A DNA stretch of 64,000 bases from the NCBI GenBank assembly GCA_027886175.1, contig JAJNNQ010000075.1:56233001-56297000 (forward strand), written 5' to 3'. The notes beneath the pieces are model-generated. The model was not told where the DNA came from, made no database searches, and saw only the letters and a program-made list of their open reading frames with translations. Positions 1 through 14,200 of the stretch are shown piece by piece. Every line of letters starts with the position of its first letter. Position 1 is the stretch's first letter. A program made the position numbers and the translations under genes. The DNA comes from Phylloscopus collybita (Eukaryota; Chordata; Aves; Passeriformes; Phylloscopidae).

Positions 1-1430
1 ATCAGGACCTGACAAAAGTGATGACAGAAACTTGATTAATGGCAGGCAGCAGCCTTGACATGGTTCAAGCAGTGATGCTGTTTGTACCCAGATGTCAGCG
101 GAGATGGGCTGCTGTGGGAGAGGGTGTGCACAGCTCTGGTGAGGGCAGCAGCAGCTGCTCTGTGTGCACTCCCAGCACAACAGGGAGCACTGCTGGGAAC
201 TGCTATTAGCAAACAGCTCATCTTCCTCACTGCTAGCATGAGGTCAAAACTGCAATCTAGCCCCAAATTACTGCTTGATAGGTTGTACATTCCAAAATGA
301 TGGATCCTGCTCCACTTTAGCAGCATCATATTTCTGTCTGAAGCCCAGCTGCAGCCTCCCCACTATGTGTTTATACACACCCACTAGCTGGTGCAGTTTT
401 CAGTGCATGCCAACTAATGAAAATGGGCTTTCATTAATTTTTTTTTTTTATATTGTTGGTTATTTTTTTTTAAGGTAATGTTCTAAAAGTGGAGAGATGT
501 AAGGCAGCCCTCTGGGCAACCAAGCTGCTACATTTGACTTTCAATGCGGGACAAGACTGCTTTTCTTTGCCCTGAGAACTGAAGTACAGCAGAAACACAA
601 CTTGGGAAAATGGGAGTCTCAGATGTGCAAAAGATAGAAGCATGATTTAGCAGTCACATCAGAAGATACTCAGAGGAATCGTCATCAACCTCTATTTGGT
701 CACTAGGTGTGTTATCACAACTGACTGTCTTCAGTGGGGAGGGGGAAAAAAAAACAAACAAATACCCAGAAGCTGTCCATTATCCCTTGAAAACATTTTT
801 CTCATCTATTAAGCCAACAATTGTCTTTAGTTCATTCTGCAATGTTTCAAAATAGTTTTTCTAAATAACTGATGCATACTCCAGACTCCTGCTTTTCCTT
901 CTACATTCAGCCATCACTGATGCAAGTAGAAAAACCTGGGACACCTGGTAAAGAGCCACATAGAATTTACTCCCAGTCCATAGTAAGAAGGAAAATGGAT
1001 TTCCTGCATGTCCTCTTGAGGAATATTAAGAGAAAAATTTAATGAAGTAAATGACTTCACTGGTATAGTAACTGTCTTTAGACAAAGTACTAAAGAACAA
1101 CAGAGAGGATACAAACATACTTTAGCTCCTCAAAATCTGTAGATGTTTTTCAAAGTATCTTTTAAAACACAATAGGATGGATTAGGGCTCAGAGTTTTCA
1201 TAATAAGTTAACAGAACTAGATATTTCAATCCTGTTAACAAAAAGGAACTGGACACTCAGTGTTGCTAGGCAGTTTTGCAATATCCACATCTAGAAATTA
1301 CAAATGAATGAAAGTCTAGAAAGTCTTCCAGCTCATTTTTGCATTAAAGACAAAAATATACTGTCTAATATTTATGAAGGTTTTATTTGGCCTATTTCAA
1401 CTGTTTGACTTCTGTAAAGATTCTGAACTC

Positions 1431-1443
1431 TTTTTTTCTTTTT

Positions 1444-1473
<30 letters not shown>
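1431..1473. repeat. Poly-T tract
   Basis: This is a T-rich run interrupted by single C residues and ending in 27 consecutive T. It is a simple low-complexity tract and could be the remnant of a reversed retroposon poly-A tail, but no recognisable element body adjoins it. Confidence 0.9.
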
Positions 1474-1478
<5 letters not shown>

Positions 1479-4400
1479 ATATATTTTTAGTAAAGATAAA
1501 TCTTTTTCTCTGCATTCCATTTTATGTGCTTACATCTTCATTCCTGACAGACAACAGACTCTGATTCTAACACCCTCTATATATTTATCACTGGATAGCA
1601 TGTTGTTTGTCTCAAACCTTCTTCCCCTGTGCATATTCTATATGAATTCATTTTTATTCATTTTCTTAAAAGATCAGTTTCTAAAAGCTTTTCTGTCTCT
1701 AAAGAAATTCAGGATTAATCAATGTGACTTTCAAGCTGTAGTACATAAAAATGCAAGCCCACTAACATAACTGCGAGTTACACAACAGCCTAAGGTGTGT
1801 ATTCATTATTTTTCAAAAATAACCTATTTTTTATTCTAAGGATCTTAGTTTTCCTCCTTAACATTTTGCTGGCCTTTCAGAAAAATAGAACTGTCAAATT
1901 CTGATATCAACATGCTAAGACTCAGAACAGAGGGAGAAAAATATCCATCAGTACAACTCAGTCCCAAAATATTTTTGGGTTATATTTTATTCAGATCAAG
2001 TCAGAAATAATTTAAGCAGTAGTTTACAACTAATTTTTGAAGTGGTTTCCAGATCTGAGGCCTTATATGATAAACATCCATGCTGAAGTTGTTTTAAAAT
2101 TACCAGCTTCAAAAAGTGGAACTAAGTAGGGTGACACTGAGATAACCCCAGCTGTTCTGCTACTTCTAAGATGAAATAATATATTACAATAAAATATACA
2201 GCTACATTTACAATTCTTTCTGTGAAAATGAGCAGTAATTCACTACTGAAGAAATTCTACTGCTTTTATAATTGTGCAGGCTTGTGTGCTCTCTGAAAGA
2301 GTGCCACTAGAAATCCAAAAAGACCCTGTTACTTAAATATTTCATCACAAGTTATTTGTTATGGATGTGACAGTTTTCATAGTTAGCACAGCAAGCTATC
2401 TCATTCAGCAGCACTAAAATGTCCCTTTCTAGAAGAGACCCAGTCCTCAAATGTGAAAGATCTTTAAGTAAAACTTGCAGGAGTGAGGGTGCAGACACAG
2501 AGTCACAGGTGCTTTTTACTAGGAACGCTCTGCTTATCCTCCAGCCTTAAGTCTGGCTTTTCATTAAAAGCTTCCTGTCTCTAGTTTTCTCTTTTTTTGT
2601 GGAATCATTTTCGTAGTTCCTTCTGCTTTAAGTCGGCTGAGAAGAGTTGAATACAGCTGTTGGCCATGTATTTGACAAGGGAGCAAGTACAGGAGGGGAT
2701 GCCAGGGAACCACATCCTGGCTATGGTCTCAGGCAGAGTCCTGAGCTTTAAGGAAGCCTCAGGGCTCAGCTTAGTATTTGGTCAATTTAGGAAATACTTG
2801 CATCTCCTAAGCTTTCAATAGCATTACACAATTAACTTGGAATTTGAGAGAGCAGGGAGACTTCCTCTTTAGATGAAGCATCCCACACTGGGCAGAGCTT
2901 TAAATAGATTACCAGTTTTAGATAGGGTGTTCACACAGATGTTGATCAGGTGTGAGAAATCCCGTCTTTGTATCTTTCCATGACACAAGTACAGCTAGTG
3001 GATTGTTCTCTCTGGGTTACTCTTTGTTTAATCTGAGATGTTAACATTGCAAATTTTTTGTCTTTGAAAGATTCTAAACAGTTTTGAAGTTTCAGGCTGC
3101 AGTTGTAAAATAGAGTTTTCTAAAGCTGACACTCATTCTTTTGATAACAGATGAGTCAGAGAAGAACGTAGACATGGGCTTCTTGCCTGTAAATTTGTAT
3201 TAATAGAACTTCCTTGTTTGAGAAAATCGTTCATAACTTCAAAAAAAAACCACTGGCCCAGATGAAGTAAACACTCTTAAGTGCCCGGATGTGACTAGTT
3301 TTGGAAATAAAAGGTACTGATATTAGAGATAGTTTAAACTCAGCAGTGTATCAGAACAGCTACAATGTACAGTGCAGCATTTCAGGATGCATTTTAGTGC
3401 TTGTTCCTGGCAAATGGCATGGAAAAAAATCTTGTAAAATGTAGAAAGATGCAACAAGGTACTGGGGATTTTCAGATACACTATATTATATAGTAGTAAG
3501 TTACACAACTATAACTTGTAGTTTGGCTATAACATTATGACAATTAAGAAAAAACCAAAATATTCTCTTAGGATTTATGAGTGATCTAATTACAGCTAAA
3601 TCACACAGAAAATGTCTATGCCTAAATTGCTATTTTATTTGCATAGAGAGGAGCAGATCAAATTTTTAAAGAAGGTCAAATTTTTAGAGAAAGTCTGACC
3701 CTTGGCTGGGTTACAGGCCCTCAGTGAAGGCAGAAATACAGTACTTTTATAGTTTTATATATGGCCAGAGCACTGAGGTAGATTTATAATTGTATGGATG
3801 GGTTTGTCCTCATGCATCACTGGGGCTGTGACTTGAAACACTGAGAAGGCAGGTCATTAAACTTATCAAAGAGGAAAAGGAGATAAAAATATGATCAATC
3901 ATATTCTTAATATTACACTTCTTTAAATATTAGTTGCATATTATATATTTTAAAAAATCTGAAGTCCTAGTATTTGTTCTTCCTTTTCCTATTTTTTACA
4001 TAGAAATTAATGCTCTAAAATTCTTGTGATTTTATGATTCGTAAAATCTCTGTTGGAAATCCTAAACATGTGAGAAGGTCCTAAATAGTAAATCCTAATG
4101 ACTACACTGAACTAGATTTGTATAACTGAAACAGGAAAAAGTTCCCATTGGTTTTCACCTTAAATTTTTCCAGCAAAAGAGAGAGGGGCATAAAAGCACT
4201 GGTATTAAGGAAACTGGTTATAAGCCTTTCAGTGGAAACTTATTACCTTTACTCTCCTACATATTACATGTAATAATTCCCATATACATGTAGTAAAAAG
4301 ACAACAAAACTTGGGTTCAGGAAGAGCCAGGAAAACAGAAATGTGGTTATCTTCATTTGTTACCTTAAAGATTATGTAAGTCATTTGTTATACAAAAGTG

Positions 4401-5474
4401 CTGCATGTCCCACACACATACAGCAATGTGCCATCAATTTCTGTATTATTTTCCTTTACGATTAACAACATAAAATAGATTAATTTTTCTTTTACATGGA
4501 AATGTCCATAATTTAAAGCCAAACTTGAAGGGATATATGCTACGAAGGCACTCGTCTCAGAATCTGTGAAGTTTTATATAATGAAAGCTATTTTATAAAC
4601 AACTGCTGAGTCACAGAAAATGGTCTAAATTATATACAGACTGAATTTATAAGATCAAACAGCCCATGTCTTGGCTGTTACATGACTATTTTTTACATCT
4701 CTAGTACAGGCCACATGGTTGTCATCAAAAGAGGAGTTAATATAGTCTGACTGCCCCTACTACAGATTTTGCATTTAAGTGGGTATAACAATCATGCTTA
4801 AGATTTTACTGTTTGAGGTTAACTCCAAAACAACTAGTGTCCTCCTACCTGCTTCCCCCAGTTTACTATAGTTTAAATGGGCATCTTCACAGCACATGCC
4901 CTTTCTGAAGATCCTGGGATTTTACAGCATTTGAACCAAAAATACTCTAAAATGCTACACCAAAACAAATCAACGCTGTTATTTAAATCATATTTAATTG
5001 TCTTTAAGTATGCCTTATGAAAAAATAAAATATGAATAAGCAGCTAAGAAGGGTGAACTTAAATATACCTGCTGCTCAATGTAAGCTTTCTTTTTTTCTT
5101 TTCTTCCCCACTGCCTGGGCTTTAACAGCTCTGAACCTCCAGATAAACTGAATTCACACCTTTTCTCCTTTCTCCCTGCAGGCTTCTCTCTATTGTTTCT
5201 TGGGGGTGAGACCCTCATTCCTCCACCAAGGGCTGGCTCATTTATTTTTAGATACTTCTGCTATAAATGCCAGCAGGTGTGGACAGCCGGAAAAATCGAT
5301 GCTAACTTCTTGTTTCTTTCTTTGTATCTCAGTCTATTGGTCGTTGGCATAGATCGTGGTGTAGTTGGGCTACAACAAGGACTGTCCTAAATGGCACATT
5401 GCAGCAGATTTGCATGAATAACAGTAACAAGCAGTGAAGGCTCACAAATGGCTTTGTTTGCTAATTTGTAATGT

Positions 5475-5504
5475 GGAGGTCAGATATAATGGAATCTGAC
5501 CTCC
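5475..5504. repeat. Perfect 11-bp inverted repeat (hairpin)
   Basis: The arms GGAGGTCAGAT (5,475-5,485) and ATCTGACCTCC (5,494-5,504) are exact reverse complements around an 8-base loop. It would form a short stem in RNA or cruciform DNA. It is not followed by a U-run on either strand, and no gene context gives it a role. Confidence 0.8.
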
Positions 5505-7529
5505 GAGGGTAAGAGGAATTGCCCATATGCTGTTCCCAGATCCAGAAACAAAAGCTCCACACATAAAGTGAAACTATTGTTAGACCGCTGTTACATGGAG
5601 AACACTTGATTCTTTATGTCTTTGTTTGTTCTGTAAGCCATTTTCTCAAAACTTGGTTACATTGGTGCAAATTGCAACCAAGATCTGCTCTAACTTGGAA
5701 CCCCTGTCTTGACCGAGATTTTAAAAAAGGAAAATAACGGAAAAAGGGGACAAAATTGTTAGAGGATTTTTTACAGACCAGCTTTGGGAAAATACTTTTT
5801 AGTTTGAATTAACTGAAACCCTATTACTCAAAGCATAGCCAACTAGTTGCAGTTTATAGAATTGTTTACAGAATTTGAACATCAGAGAACACAGTCAGTG
5901 ACATAACTGTAATTATCGAAGTGTATCAATACTGAGGAAAAGAACAATTTTTTTTAAATTTTACAAGGCTGACTTGAAGCTACTTAACACCAAACTTGAT
6001 TAAGAGTCACCTAAAATTCAGAACAAATCCAATGATTATTTGGATTTGCAAACATTTGTGAATTTGTTGTGAACTGCACTGAATTTATAGTTCTTGATTT
6101 GCTGATAGAAGCAAAAATGTTCTTTCATTTTCATACATTGCCTTTAAGGTATCTTGAAATAGGTGATTTTTTTTTTCCAAGAAATTTTGGTTTAACTTAA
6201 AAATTTTACAGGCCATTATTCTAATTTTTAGGTAAGAATCACCAGTTGTAAAAAAAAAATGAAGCTTGAATATCAAGGCTTGTAAAATTGCATATTTATA
6301 TTTTAACTTGGTTGATTTAGTCCTTATTTTTTCTGTATGAGTGAAATAGAATAGCATTTTGCTTATCATCTGTATGATTACATAGATTAGCTCTTTGATT
6401 TAATATAATAAATTCTGATGTCTCTGTTTCATATGGATAGTGCTGGACTTTATTTTGTACACTACTATTACAAAGATTTTACCGTGGTCTTTGACTTAGC
6501 TTTTTCTGTTATGTGTGTTAGGTTATGTGGACATTCCTTTTCTTTCTTGTTTTCCTACAGAGGATATATATTTGACAAAGAGAAAAAAGACTTATCAAGT
6601 CTGTTCAGAATTTAGATTCCTTAATATGAAGTCTTCTTTTGCTGAGAAGCTTTTAAGTTAACTTCGAATTTATGGATAAATCCTTTGGATTTAAGGATAA
6701 CAACAGGGAAGCTTACCTTTGTTTAATATGCTAAATATGACTGGGCACATTTTGGCTATTAACAGCCTATTTGATACTGACATTAAATAAATCAGTGTTT
6801 AATAATGGAAATGGTACCTGGACCACAGGCACTGATTCCTTTGGCAAGGTATTCCAGCCGGTACTTGAGCACTTGCATCATGTGTGGGGCGTAACACACA
6901 GGATGAATTTGCTGCTCTTTTTATTAAAGTTGCGCTTTAGTGCTGAGAGGCGGATGAAGGACATGAGTTATTTCATACACAGAATGAAAACCAAGCTGGT
7001 TAAAGGTAAAAGGCTGGCTCATGCTGTAGCTTGTACTGAATGGGCCTTTGGCTACCTACCTGTCCACCCCAAACAGGCCTGCAGGAACCATGGAGGTGTT
7101 ATGACTTGAGTCTTTTCCTGCTGCTGTTGTACACCTCTTCCAAGGTAACATTTTTATAAGTATTTTATAAATACCTTCAAATGAGAGTGATTATCCTGAC
7201 TTTCCCTGTGTCTGAATTTCAGGTGTTGAACATCTGGACGTCCTTCCTCTTGTCTTCACCTGAGGTTGGAGATGCTCAGGGATGCCTCAAAATCTCATCA
7301 AAAGTACTATCCAAATTCAAAGATGGTCATGCCCAAACTGAGGAGTCCCTTACCAAGTACTATGCATACATTACTCGTGTCAGATCTGTAGAGCTGGCAG
7401 CAGCAATGGCTGTGCTCCTCAGGCTTCAGTCATAGCGCCGATCTGTTCACTTGTGTCAGTGATGCACTGACCCCCTTGTGCATCAGGCCCCAGCTTGTGC
7501 TTGGTTTAGCTAAGGAAGCACTGAAGCAG

Positions 7530-8480
7530 TGTGTTGGGTGCCCAAGTTTGGGCAGCTGGGGGGCTGCAAGGGTGACCTCTGTGAGAACAGAATGGGGGCT
7601 GCCCCACACCACACACAGTTCCAGCTGGTGGCAGCCCACCCACCGCAGGGCACGGCTCAGCCCCACAGCCAAGATAGTGGCTCCTCTGGGAAAGCATATT
7701 TAGGAAAGGTTAAAGGTACAGCAGCTGTGTGAGAGAGAAAAGAAGAGAAGAGAAATTGTGAGAGAACCAGCACTGCAGACACCCAGGCCAGAAAAAGAGG
7801 GGGAAAAGGTGCCTCAAATGCTAGGTCAGAGATTCCCTGCCATCCAGGAAGACCATGAGGATGCAGATTATCCTCTTGCAGCCCATGGATGACTTCCCCC
7901 TTCAGAAGACAGCCATGTCCTGAGGAATGCTGAGAGAGCCCACATGGGAGCAGGTTCCTGGCAAGAGCTGCAGCCTGGGGTGGGGGGACTCATGATGGAG
8001 CAATATTGTCCTGAAGATTGTATTCCATTGAGAGGACCCATTCTGCAGTAGTTCTTGAAGGATTGTGTCACATAGGAGGGTCCCCACACTGGAACAGGGA
8101 AAGAGTGGAAGGAAGAAGGAGCAGCAGAGGAGTTACTATGGACTGACCTACCCTCTGGCAACAGAGGAAGACATGGGGGAACGAGGGCTCAAGGAGCTGA
8201 GCCTGGAAAGAAAGGGGGAGGGGTAGAGAGTAAAGGGGATGATATTTTCCATTTCGTCTTTGTTTCTCCCAATTCTACTCCGTTCTTATAAGGTAATAAA
8301 TTAATAATAACCAAGTTATTTCTGTTTTGCTGGTAGCAAGTATTGGTGAGCAATCTCCTTTGTGTTTACCTCAGCTCATGAACTTTTCCGTCTAGTTTTC
8401 TCTTCCTGTCCTCTCCAGGAGAGGGAGTGAGAAAGGAGCTGGCTGGGCGCCTAGCAGCCTGCCAAGGTCAAGCCACCACA
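7530..8480 (+). mobile_element. Solo LTR of an avian endogenous retrovirus, + orientation
   Basis: This roughly 951-bp segment starts TGTGTTGGGT and ends ACCACCACA, the TG...CA ends typical of LTRs. GCAG flanks it on both sides (7,526-7,529 and 8,482-8,485). If the duplication is 5 bp, the copies are AGCAG and GGCAG with one mismatch. The opening (GC-rich, with a CTGTGAGAA-like block), the middle (GCAGCCCATGGATGACTTCC-like) and the end (CCAAGGTCAAGCCACCACA) match an LTR type I recall as widespread in birds. A TATTTA box near 7,697 and AATAAA at 8,295-8,300 give the + orientation. No gag, pol or env flanks it, so it is a solo LTR left by recombination. Assignment to the ERVL class is an inference. 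Confidence 0.8.
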
Positions 8481-11262
8481 GGCAGTCAGAGAAGTCTGTA
8501 TCCACAATAACTCATCTGAGTGACTTTCATTTAAGAGCTATTTCTTGCAGGAATTCTGGATATTACTTTGCCATTATAGTTTTCCTTAGGACTACCACAG
8601 TGCTAGACTTCTTTCCTTATCTTGTACAACCATCCCATAGATCCAGGAATGGCTTAGAGTTTATGGATATAAGGTAACTTCTTTGCTAAGATTCATGTCT
8701 TCTGAGGAAATATCCAGTTTCTAGGTACACATATTTCTGATGGGGTTTTTTTGCATTACCTGAAAGTATTATGTATTTTCAAAATATGAATATTATTTCA
8801 GTAACTTGCATCTTTCGTAACGTGTAGAGCTTCTTAACCCAGTCCTACGATTACAGTACCATGCGGAGCTTAAATGGGCTTTTAGATATCAAAAAATGCA
8901 GGAAGATTTTTGGTGGCTTCCAGACACTGAAATCATTACCGAAAGGATGCTTGGATGAAACTTTGTATTTTCTTAATATGGAGAATTGCAAATTCTGTTC
9001 AAGACCTATCTATCCCTGTATATGTGATCCTAAGAAACAAAGAAAATTGCTTTATTTGTTTCAGTGTTTATTCTCACCCAGTTTATATAAAGAAAAACAA
9101 GAGCACTGAAAGTATCAGTTTGTGGCAGCAATTCTCAATAAAACTGGTGATGATGTGAGTAGAAGGATGAAACATTTAGATAATATCTTTGATAAAGGAC
9201 AAACATAGTACAAACAGTCATTACTTATACAAATTTTCAGAAGAAAAAAGCATGGTACTTATCAACACTGAAGGAAGTACAGAAGTACAGGATTTCTCCT
9301 GTCTGACTGATGGTTTCTGTCTTAAAATTCTTCCAAAGCTGTATCCTCACTTTGTGTCTTAGGCATTTCATCAGTGGAGCGAACAAGAAATTAAGAAATC
9401 TTCTACAGCAAAAGAGCAATTTTCCCTGGCAATTTTGAAGAAAGCAAGAGAGGTTCTGTTAGAACAAAACAAAAAACCTATGAAATGGCCAGTTGATGAA
9501 CAGGGAAAGCAAATGGCCTCTGGGTAGCTGGAGATTACCAACTCAGCCAAGACTTCTCTCCTGTTCTGTAGTTCCACTGATTTCATACTTGTGTCTGATG
9601 CTACTGTTCCTCCTAACTTTCCTTCTTACACTGATGGGGTTTCTCCAGATGCCACTCCTCACAGTACTTAATGCAACATGATGATCTCTGAAATGAAAAA
9701 CTGCTGTGCAGTGATCATTGTCATGCAATGAGAAAATACTGTGACAAACTTCCCAGGGACTGAACAAAGAAACTCGGTCTGTAACAGAATCATCTAACAG
9801 AAAGTGACCTCTGCCAGAAAGCGGACTGAGGATGTTGATTTGTCTTCTTTTCATTACTATCTTGACAGAAAGTGAAAAAGAAAATATTTATGATTATAAC
9901 GACAAATCTGATTTTGAACATGGTCAGATAACAATGAACTTAAATTCTTAATATTACCACTTTTGTAATGAAAACAGCATCCTTTTCGAACAGATAGGAA
10001 AAGCAAACAACTTTGCAAAATTGCCTACAAAATTTTGTGATAGTATTTTACAATTTTGCAAAATCAGCTCTCCTTGCTATATATTTCTTTAAGATGGATG
10101 ATACAAATTAATTTGGAATAAAGTAGACTTCCTGAAAAGATTTAAGAACTACTGTGCACCAAAAGCTACCAACCACTCAATTTCTTTGCCTACAAAAGGC
10201 TTAACTGCAACTCTTGAAAGTATCTGTTGTGAGGAAAGCAGGTATAGCTCTTTAGAAATGAAAGAGCTGAGTGGCTTATATCTATATTTGATTCTGTGCC
10301 TCTAGACAATTAAAAAAAAAAACAAAAAAACCCAGATTTGGCCTATGCTGTGGAACTTTTCCCACAGTTCTGCAAGAACTGACAAGGTCACAGCCTGAGG
10401 TAATATGGTTGCCAGATGTCACACCATTAGTTACAGTCTTAGACAGACTAGGTATAAGTAGGGAGAAGAAAGACTTAAAATAACTCTTCATGAAATGTTT
10501 TTTTCTGCCAATGCTCTTCCAACAATGTAAGTGCTATTTCTTATTTCATAGTGTTAGGTGTGTCTCAGTATTTTTGTTTAACAGAAATTAAGTATTTAAC
10601 TCAATTTATAGTTGAGAAAAACTGTAGCCTATTTATCCCATATAAACTGTGTTTTTAATTATCAAGCATTTTGCAAGAAAAAAAGCCTTTGACCACATCA
10701 GATCTTACCAGTGACCTATGATTTCTTTGAACTGAATATTTGTTCAATCACTTTCAGATATATTTGTTATCCATTTCACTTTAATATAATGGGTTCAATA
10801 GAAAGTACTTTTTTTTCCAAGAAGGGGTAATAATTTTTTCAGAACACCTCTCTTACCTTTGAAAGTCACTTTTGATAGTGGGATGCACATAAATCATCGC
10901 CTCACTTCATTGGCTTTTGATGCACGTTTTTTACAGGCCATTCTTCACAGAATGAATGCTATATATCTTTAGTAGTGGCTAGTTGTTCTGAAACTTTCAG
11001 AGAAACTGGAAAATTACAAGTAATTTTCTATATTTTTGCTTTTTTCTGCTGTCTCTCCTGGCCTATGCAGTCTTATTTCTCAAGTCAGGTTTGATATAGG
11101 GAACTATTTTATCTGCTATAAGTTTTCTAAAGGTTACTCTTCATTAAAAAGCAAAGTTACACTTACTAAAACGCGTATATCAGGTATGTTTTTTTTTAGT
11201 AAGAAAATTAGTGATGCAGTAAGAAGAAAATTACTTGTACAGAGAAAGTAATATATGTGGGA

Positions 11263-11287
11263 AATATATATATATATTTATATATAT
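11263..11287. repeat. (AT)n microsatellite
   Basis: This is an alternating AT run with a short TTTA interruption. It is simple sequence that is likely to vary in length between individuals. Confidence 0.9.
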
Positions 11288-14200
11288 GTCTGTACATGTA
11301 TTGAGTTTGCAAAGAAATGCTGCTCTTTAGAGTGCTGCATTCAATTCACTGTGTGCATCTGCGTACACAGGTGAAGGGATAAAAACCCCATTTAACACTA
11401 TCTTAGCACACAGCTACTGTTTCCCTCTGCTTGGCAGCAGAACGGTGGAGGCCAAGGTCCAGCACATTTCACTGCGTGGCTGGTGCTGTTATGTCAGTGG
11501 ACTCAGGAAAATACACAAACTGCCTGGTTATGGAATTGATGCAGCAGAAAATGCTGGGCTGGAAAGCAAATACGTAAATCATTATATCTGAGCACCAAAA
11601 CCACATCGAGCCATCATTTGATACAGGGAAGCCTATAAAAAGATCCATTCCTCTTCCAGCATGCCCTCCAAATCATCCTTAACCAGACAAATGGGAAACT
11701 CCCAGCGCCAGGAACAATAAAAGTTGTGGTGTTATTGAACAGTAAATCTGAACTTTGAAATAAGGAAATGAGTAAGACTGACTCTGTAACATTTAAAACT
11801 ATGAAATATTATTGTTCTTTGATGTGTTCAAGTCTGGTAAACTGTATATAATACTACCATTCACCCTTACAGAGAGCATCATCATTAAATATTCAGGTCA
11901 AAATAATGAACAAATTGCTGCATTGCAAAAAATAATAGCGAAAAAGAGAATAGTCTTGTAAATAGACTGACTAGTGTCATGATGGGGAAAGTAGACCATG
12001 TAAGAGACCCCAACAGACAGCTATGTGTAAGTAAATAGTTATTCTATGCCAGTTTTCATATGGTGTTCATTAGAAAAACAAAAGAAGTGCCTCCAGCAGT
12101 TTTTCCTTAGAAGCAGACAATACAGCTTTTGTCTTTTGAATCTGCGTAAGGGAGTTACAGGCTGGAGAAAACGTCCAAGTTTCCCCTTTGAATTAATGAT
12201 ATCTAAAAATAAGAAGAATGAAATATGTTTTGATTATCAGATGAATGTTAAATTGTAAGTAATGCTGTATTAAATTTCTTAGAGAAAAACGACCCTTTTC
12301 AGATACGTTGCCTATTTGCTTGGGGCAATCTTGCTAAGAGACCTAACGGTGAATTATCATATACAAATTAAACTTTGATATGAAGAGGGTCCTTAGAGAG
12401 CTGGTGAGAACTCTCTGCACATAAATAGTCACAATATGGTGTGGAAGAATCTAGTTACTCACAGGGTAGTGATATGTAAAGCAGTATGACTTGCAACAGA
12501 GAAATAAAGTCACCATAGTGATTATCTTATATGCCAATAACCTGGAAGTTTTCATGGCAAGGCATACTTTCACTTTCTGTTGCACCAGTGAGCAATTAGT
12601 AAATGATTGGCTCGAAACAGACTTTCTGGCAGTATCAATTACTGTAATTTCACTGCAATTAATACATTTTCATCAAAAATCAGCTACTTAGCATACCTCC
12701 ACAAGCAGACTGGAAAATCTGAAATCACTGAATATTCCCAGAAGTCTTCCTCTGGCATAAAGTGAGCCATCTACAGTAATTATTTTGATATTTATGAATG
12801 AGGTTCCTTTTAGAATCTTTATAGGATTTTTCTTGTAAATATTTTAGAGCTCTTAACTGAAGATAAGTTCAAGAACCAGAACAACAGTCAGCTGAAAAAA
12901 TACTCTGAAAAGCTGTCTGCTGCTGCTTCTGTCCTGCCGAACTTTGGCCAAAGCACAAAGCCTTCCACTCATCCTCTGCTTGTCTTATCTATTCACATTG
13001 TGCTGTCAGTAAATCAGGGGGTTCATGCACTAAGGGCGTGGTTTTAGCTCACACCCACTTGGTGTGACTGTGGACTCTCGGGGCAGAGTGTACTTGCCTT
13101 TTCCCTCCCAACCTTGTATTGGACCTAGCAAATACATCATTATGAGCTGGATCAGCTTGTCAAACTGTTGGAAAACTATGTAATTTCCTCCCCTGGCAGG
13201 CCCTGAGTATGAAAAAGCGGTTGAGCTGATTCTCCCCTGCAGCAGCATAATCTTCATGTTTATCACAACAGAAACATCAGGGACGCACTACCTGGAGTGG
13301 AGGATGAGGAGATTTTTGTGGATTTGACCAATTGAAATATATTTGACAGATCAAATCACTCCAAACATTCTAACTAGTTTCAAAATTACAGCCCTGCTTA
13401 TGGGCCTTGGATTTGCATTACACAAAGTATGGATTGGGCAGAAATAAATTAACCACATCTCCTGGAGGGTGCTCTCCTCGCAGCCTGACAAGTGCAACTT
13501 CAAGAAGGCGCTGCGGACTCCACATCACAGACAGGCACAGTTACAGTAATACTTTTGTCAAATATTAAAAAAATTAGGTTTCATTTCACTTAAACAGACA
13601 ATCCTAAAATTCTGCCTTCATCACTGAAGTCTGAAATCTGAAAAGTTTCCTCTCCCTGACTGCCGTACATGTTGTATATTATCAGACATGGGGCTTCCCT
13701 CTGTATTCAGTAAGACTGGAAAAAATTGTAGAAAATTACTAACCAGGGTTTTGATAATGAAGCCTAAAAAGAGAGAAATTTAGTCAATTGCCAAACATCT
13801 TAATGACACGCGGGTCTCCTCAAACTAACTGAACTTTTTTGCGTCTCAAGTTTGCCTGCTAAGTGAAATAGTATTAATGTAATAGACTGATCTAAAAAAG
13901 TCCTTGATTAAGATTAAATGCACTTAAAAGAAATGTGGTGATAATGAATATAATAAATCCCATTGAAGTTATATATATTTAAGGGCAGGTTTTCACTTAC
14001 GGTGTTGAACCTGAATGCTGTGGACAAAAAAGTGGAATTGTACAATTCATATTTATTGATACCAGTACAACCAAGAATGAGCAACAGCCAGTAATAATTT
14101 GATGCAATGATCAGTAATAGTAAAACAGTTTTCAAAAATTTAAAGTATTAAATAGACCACTTTTACAAGAGCAATTTTGAGCAATTTCCTCTTCTAATAC

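Larger units (their letters stand above)
1..7529. other. Intergenic DNA upstream of SOCS6, left part
   Basis: This is AT-rich non-coding DNA. All open frames are short (about 112 codons or less), lack recognisable domains and look like chance ORFs. The longest, at 6,771-7,109 on the + strand, has no motif I recognise. The stretch holds a T-rich tract near 1.45 kb, a near-duplicate ATCAAATTTTTA-like pair around 3,657-3,690 and a perfect short hairpin at 5,475-5,504. A slightly GC-richer patch at 6,830-7,440 has no assigned function. I see no CpG island or gene start here. Some of this DNA may be enhancer sequence for SOCS6 or a neighbour, but nothing in the sequence alone shows that. Confidence 0.7.

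Noticed and set aside
6771..7109. 112-codon open frame on the + strand
   Set aside because: It has no recognisable domain and no splice context, and it lies in intergenic DNA just before an LTR. The length is compatible with chance.
7430..8161. Overlapping open frames on both strands at 7.4-8.2 kb
   Set aside because: They fall within or at the edge of the solo LTR, which is non-coding here.
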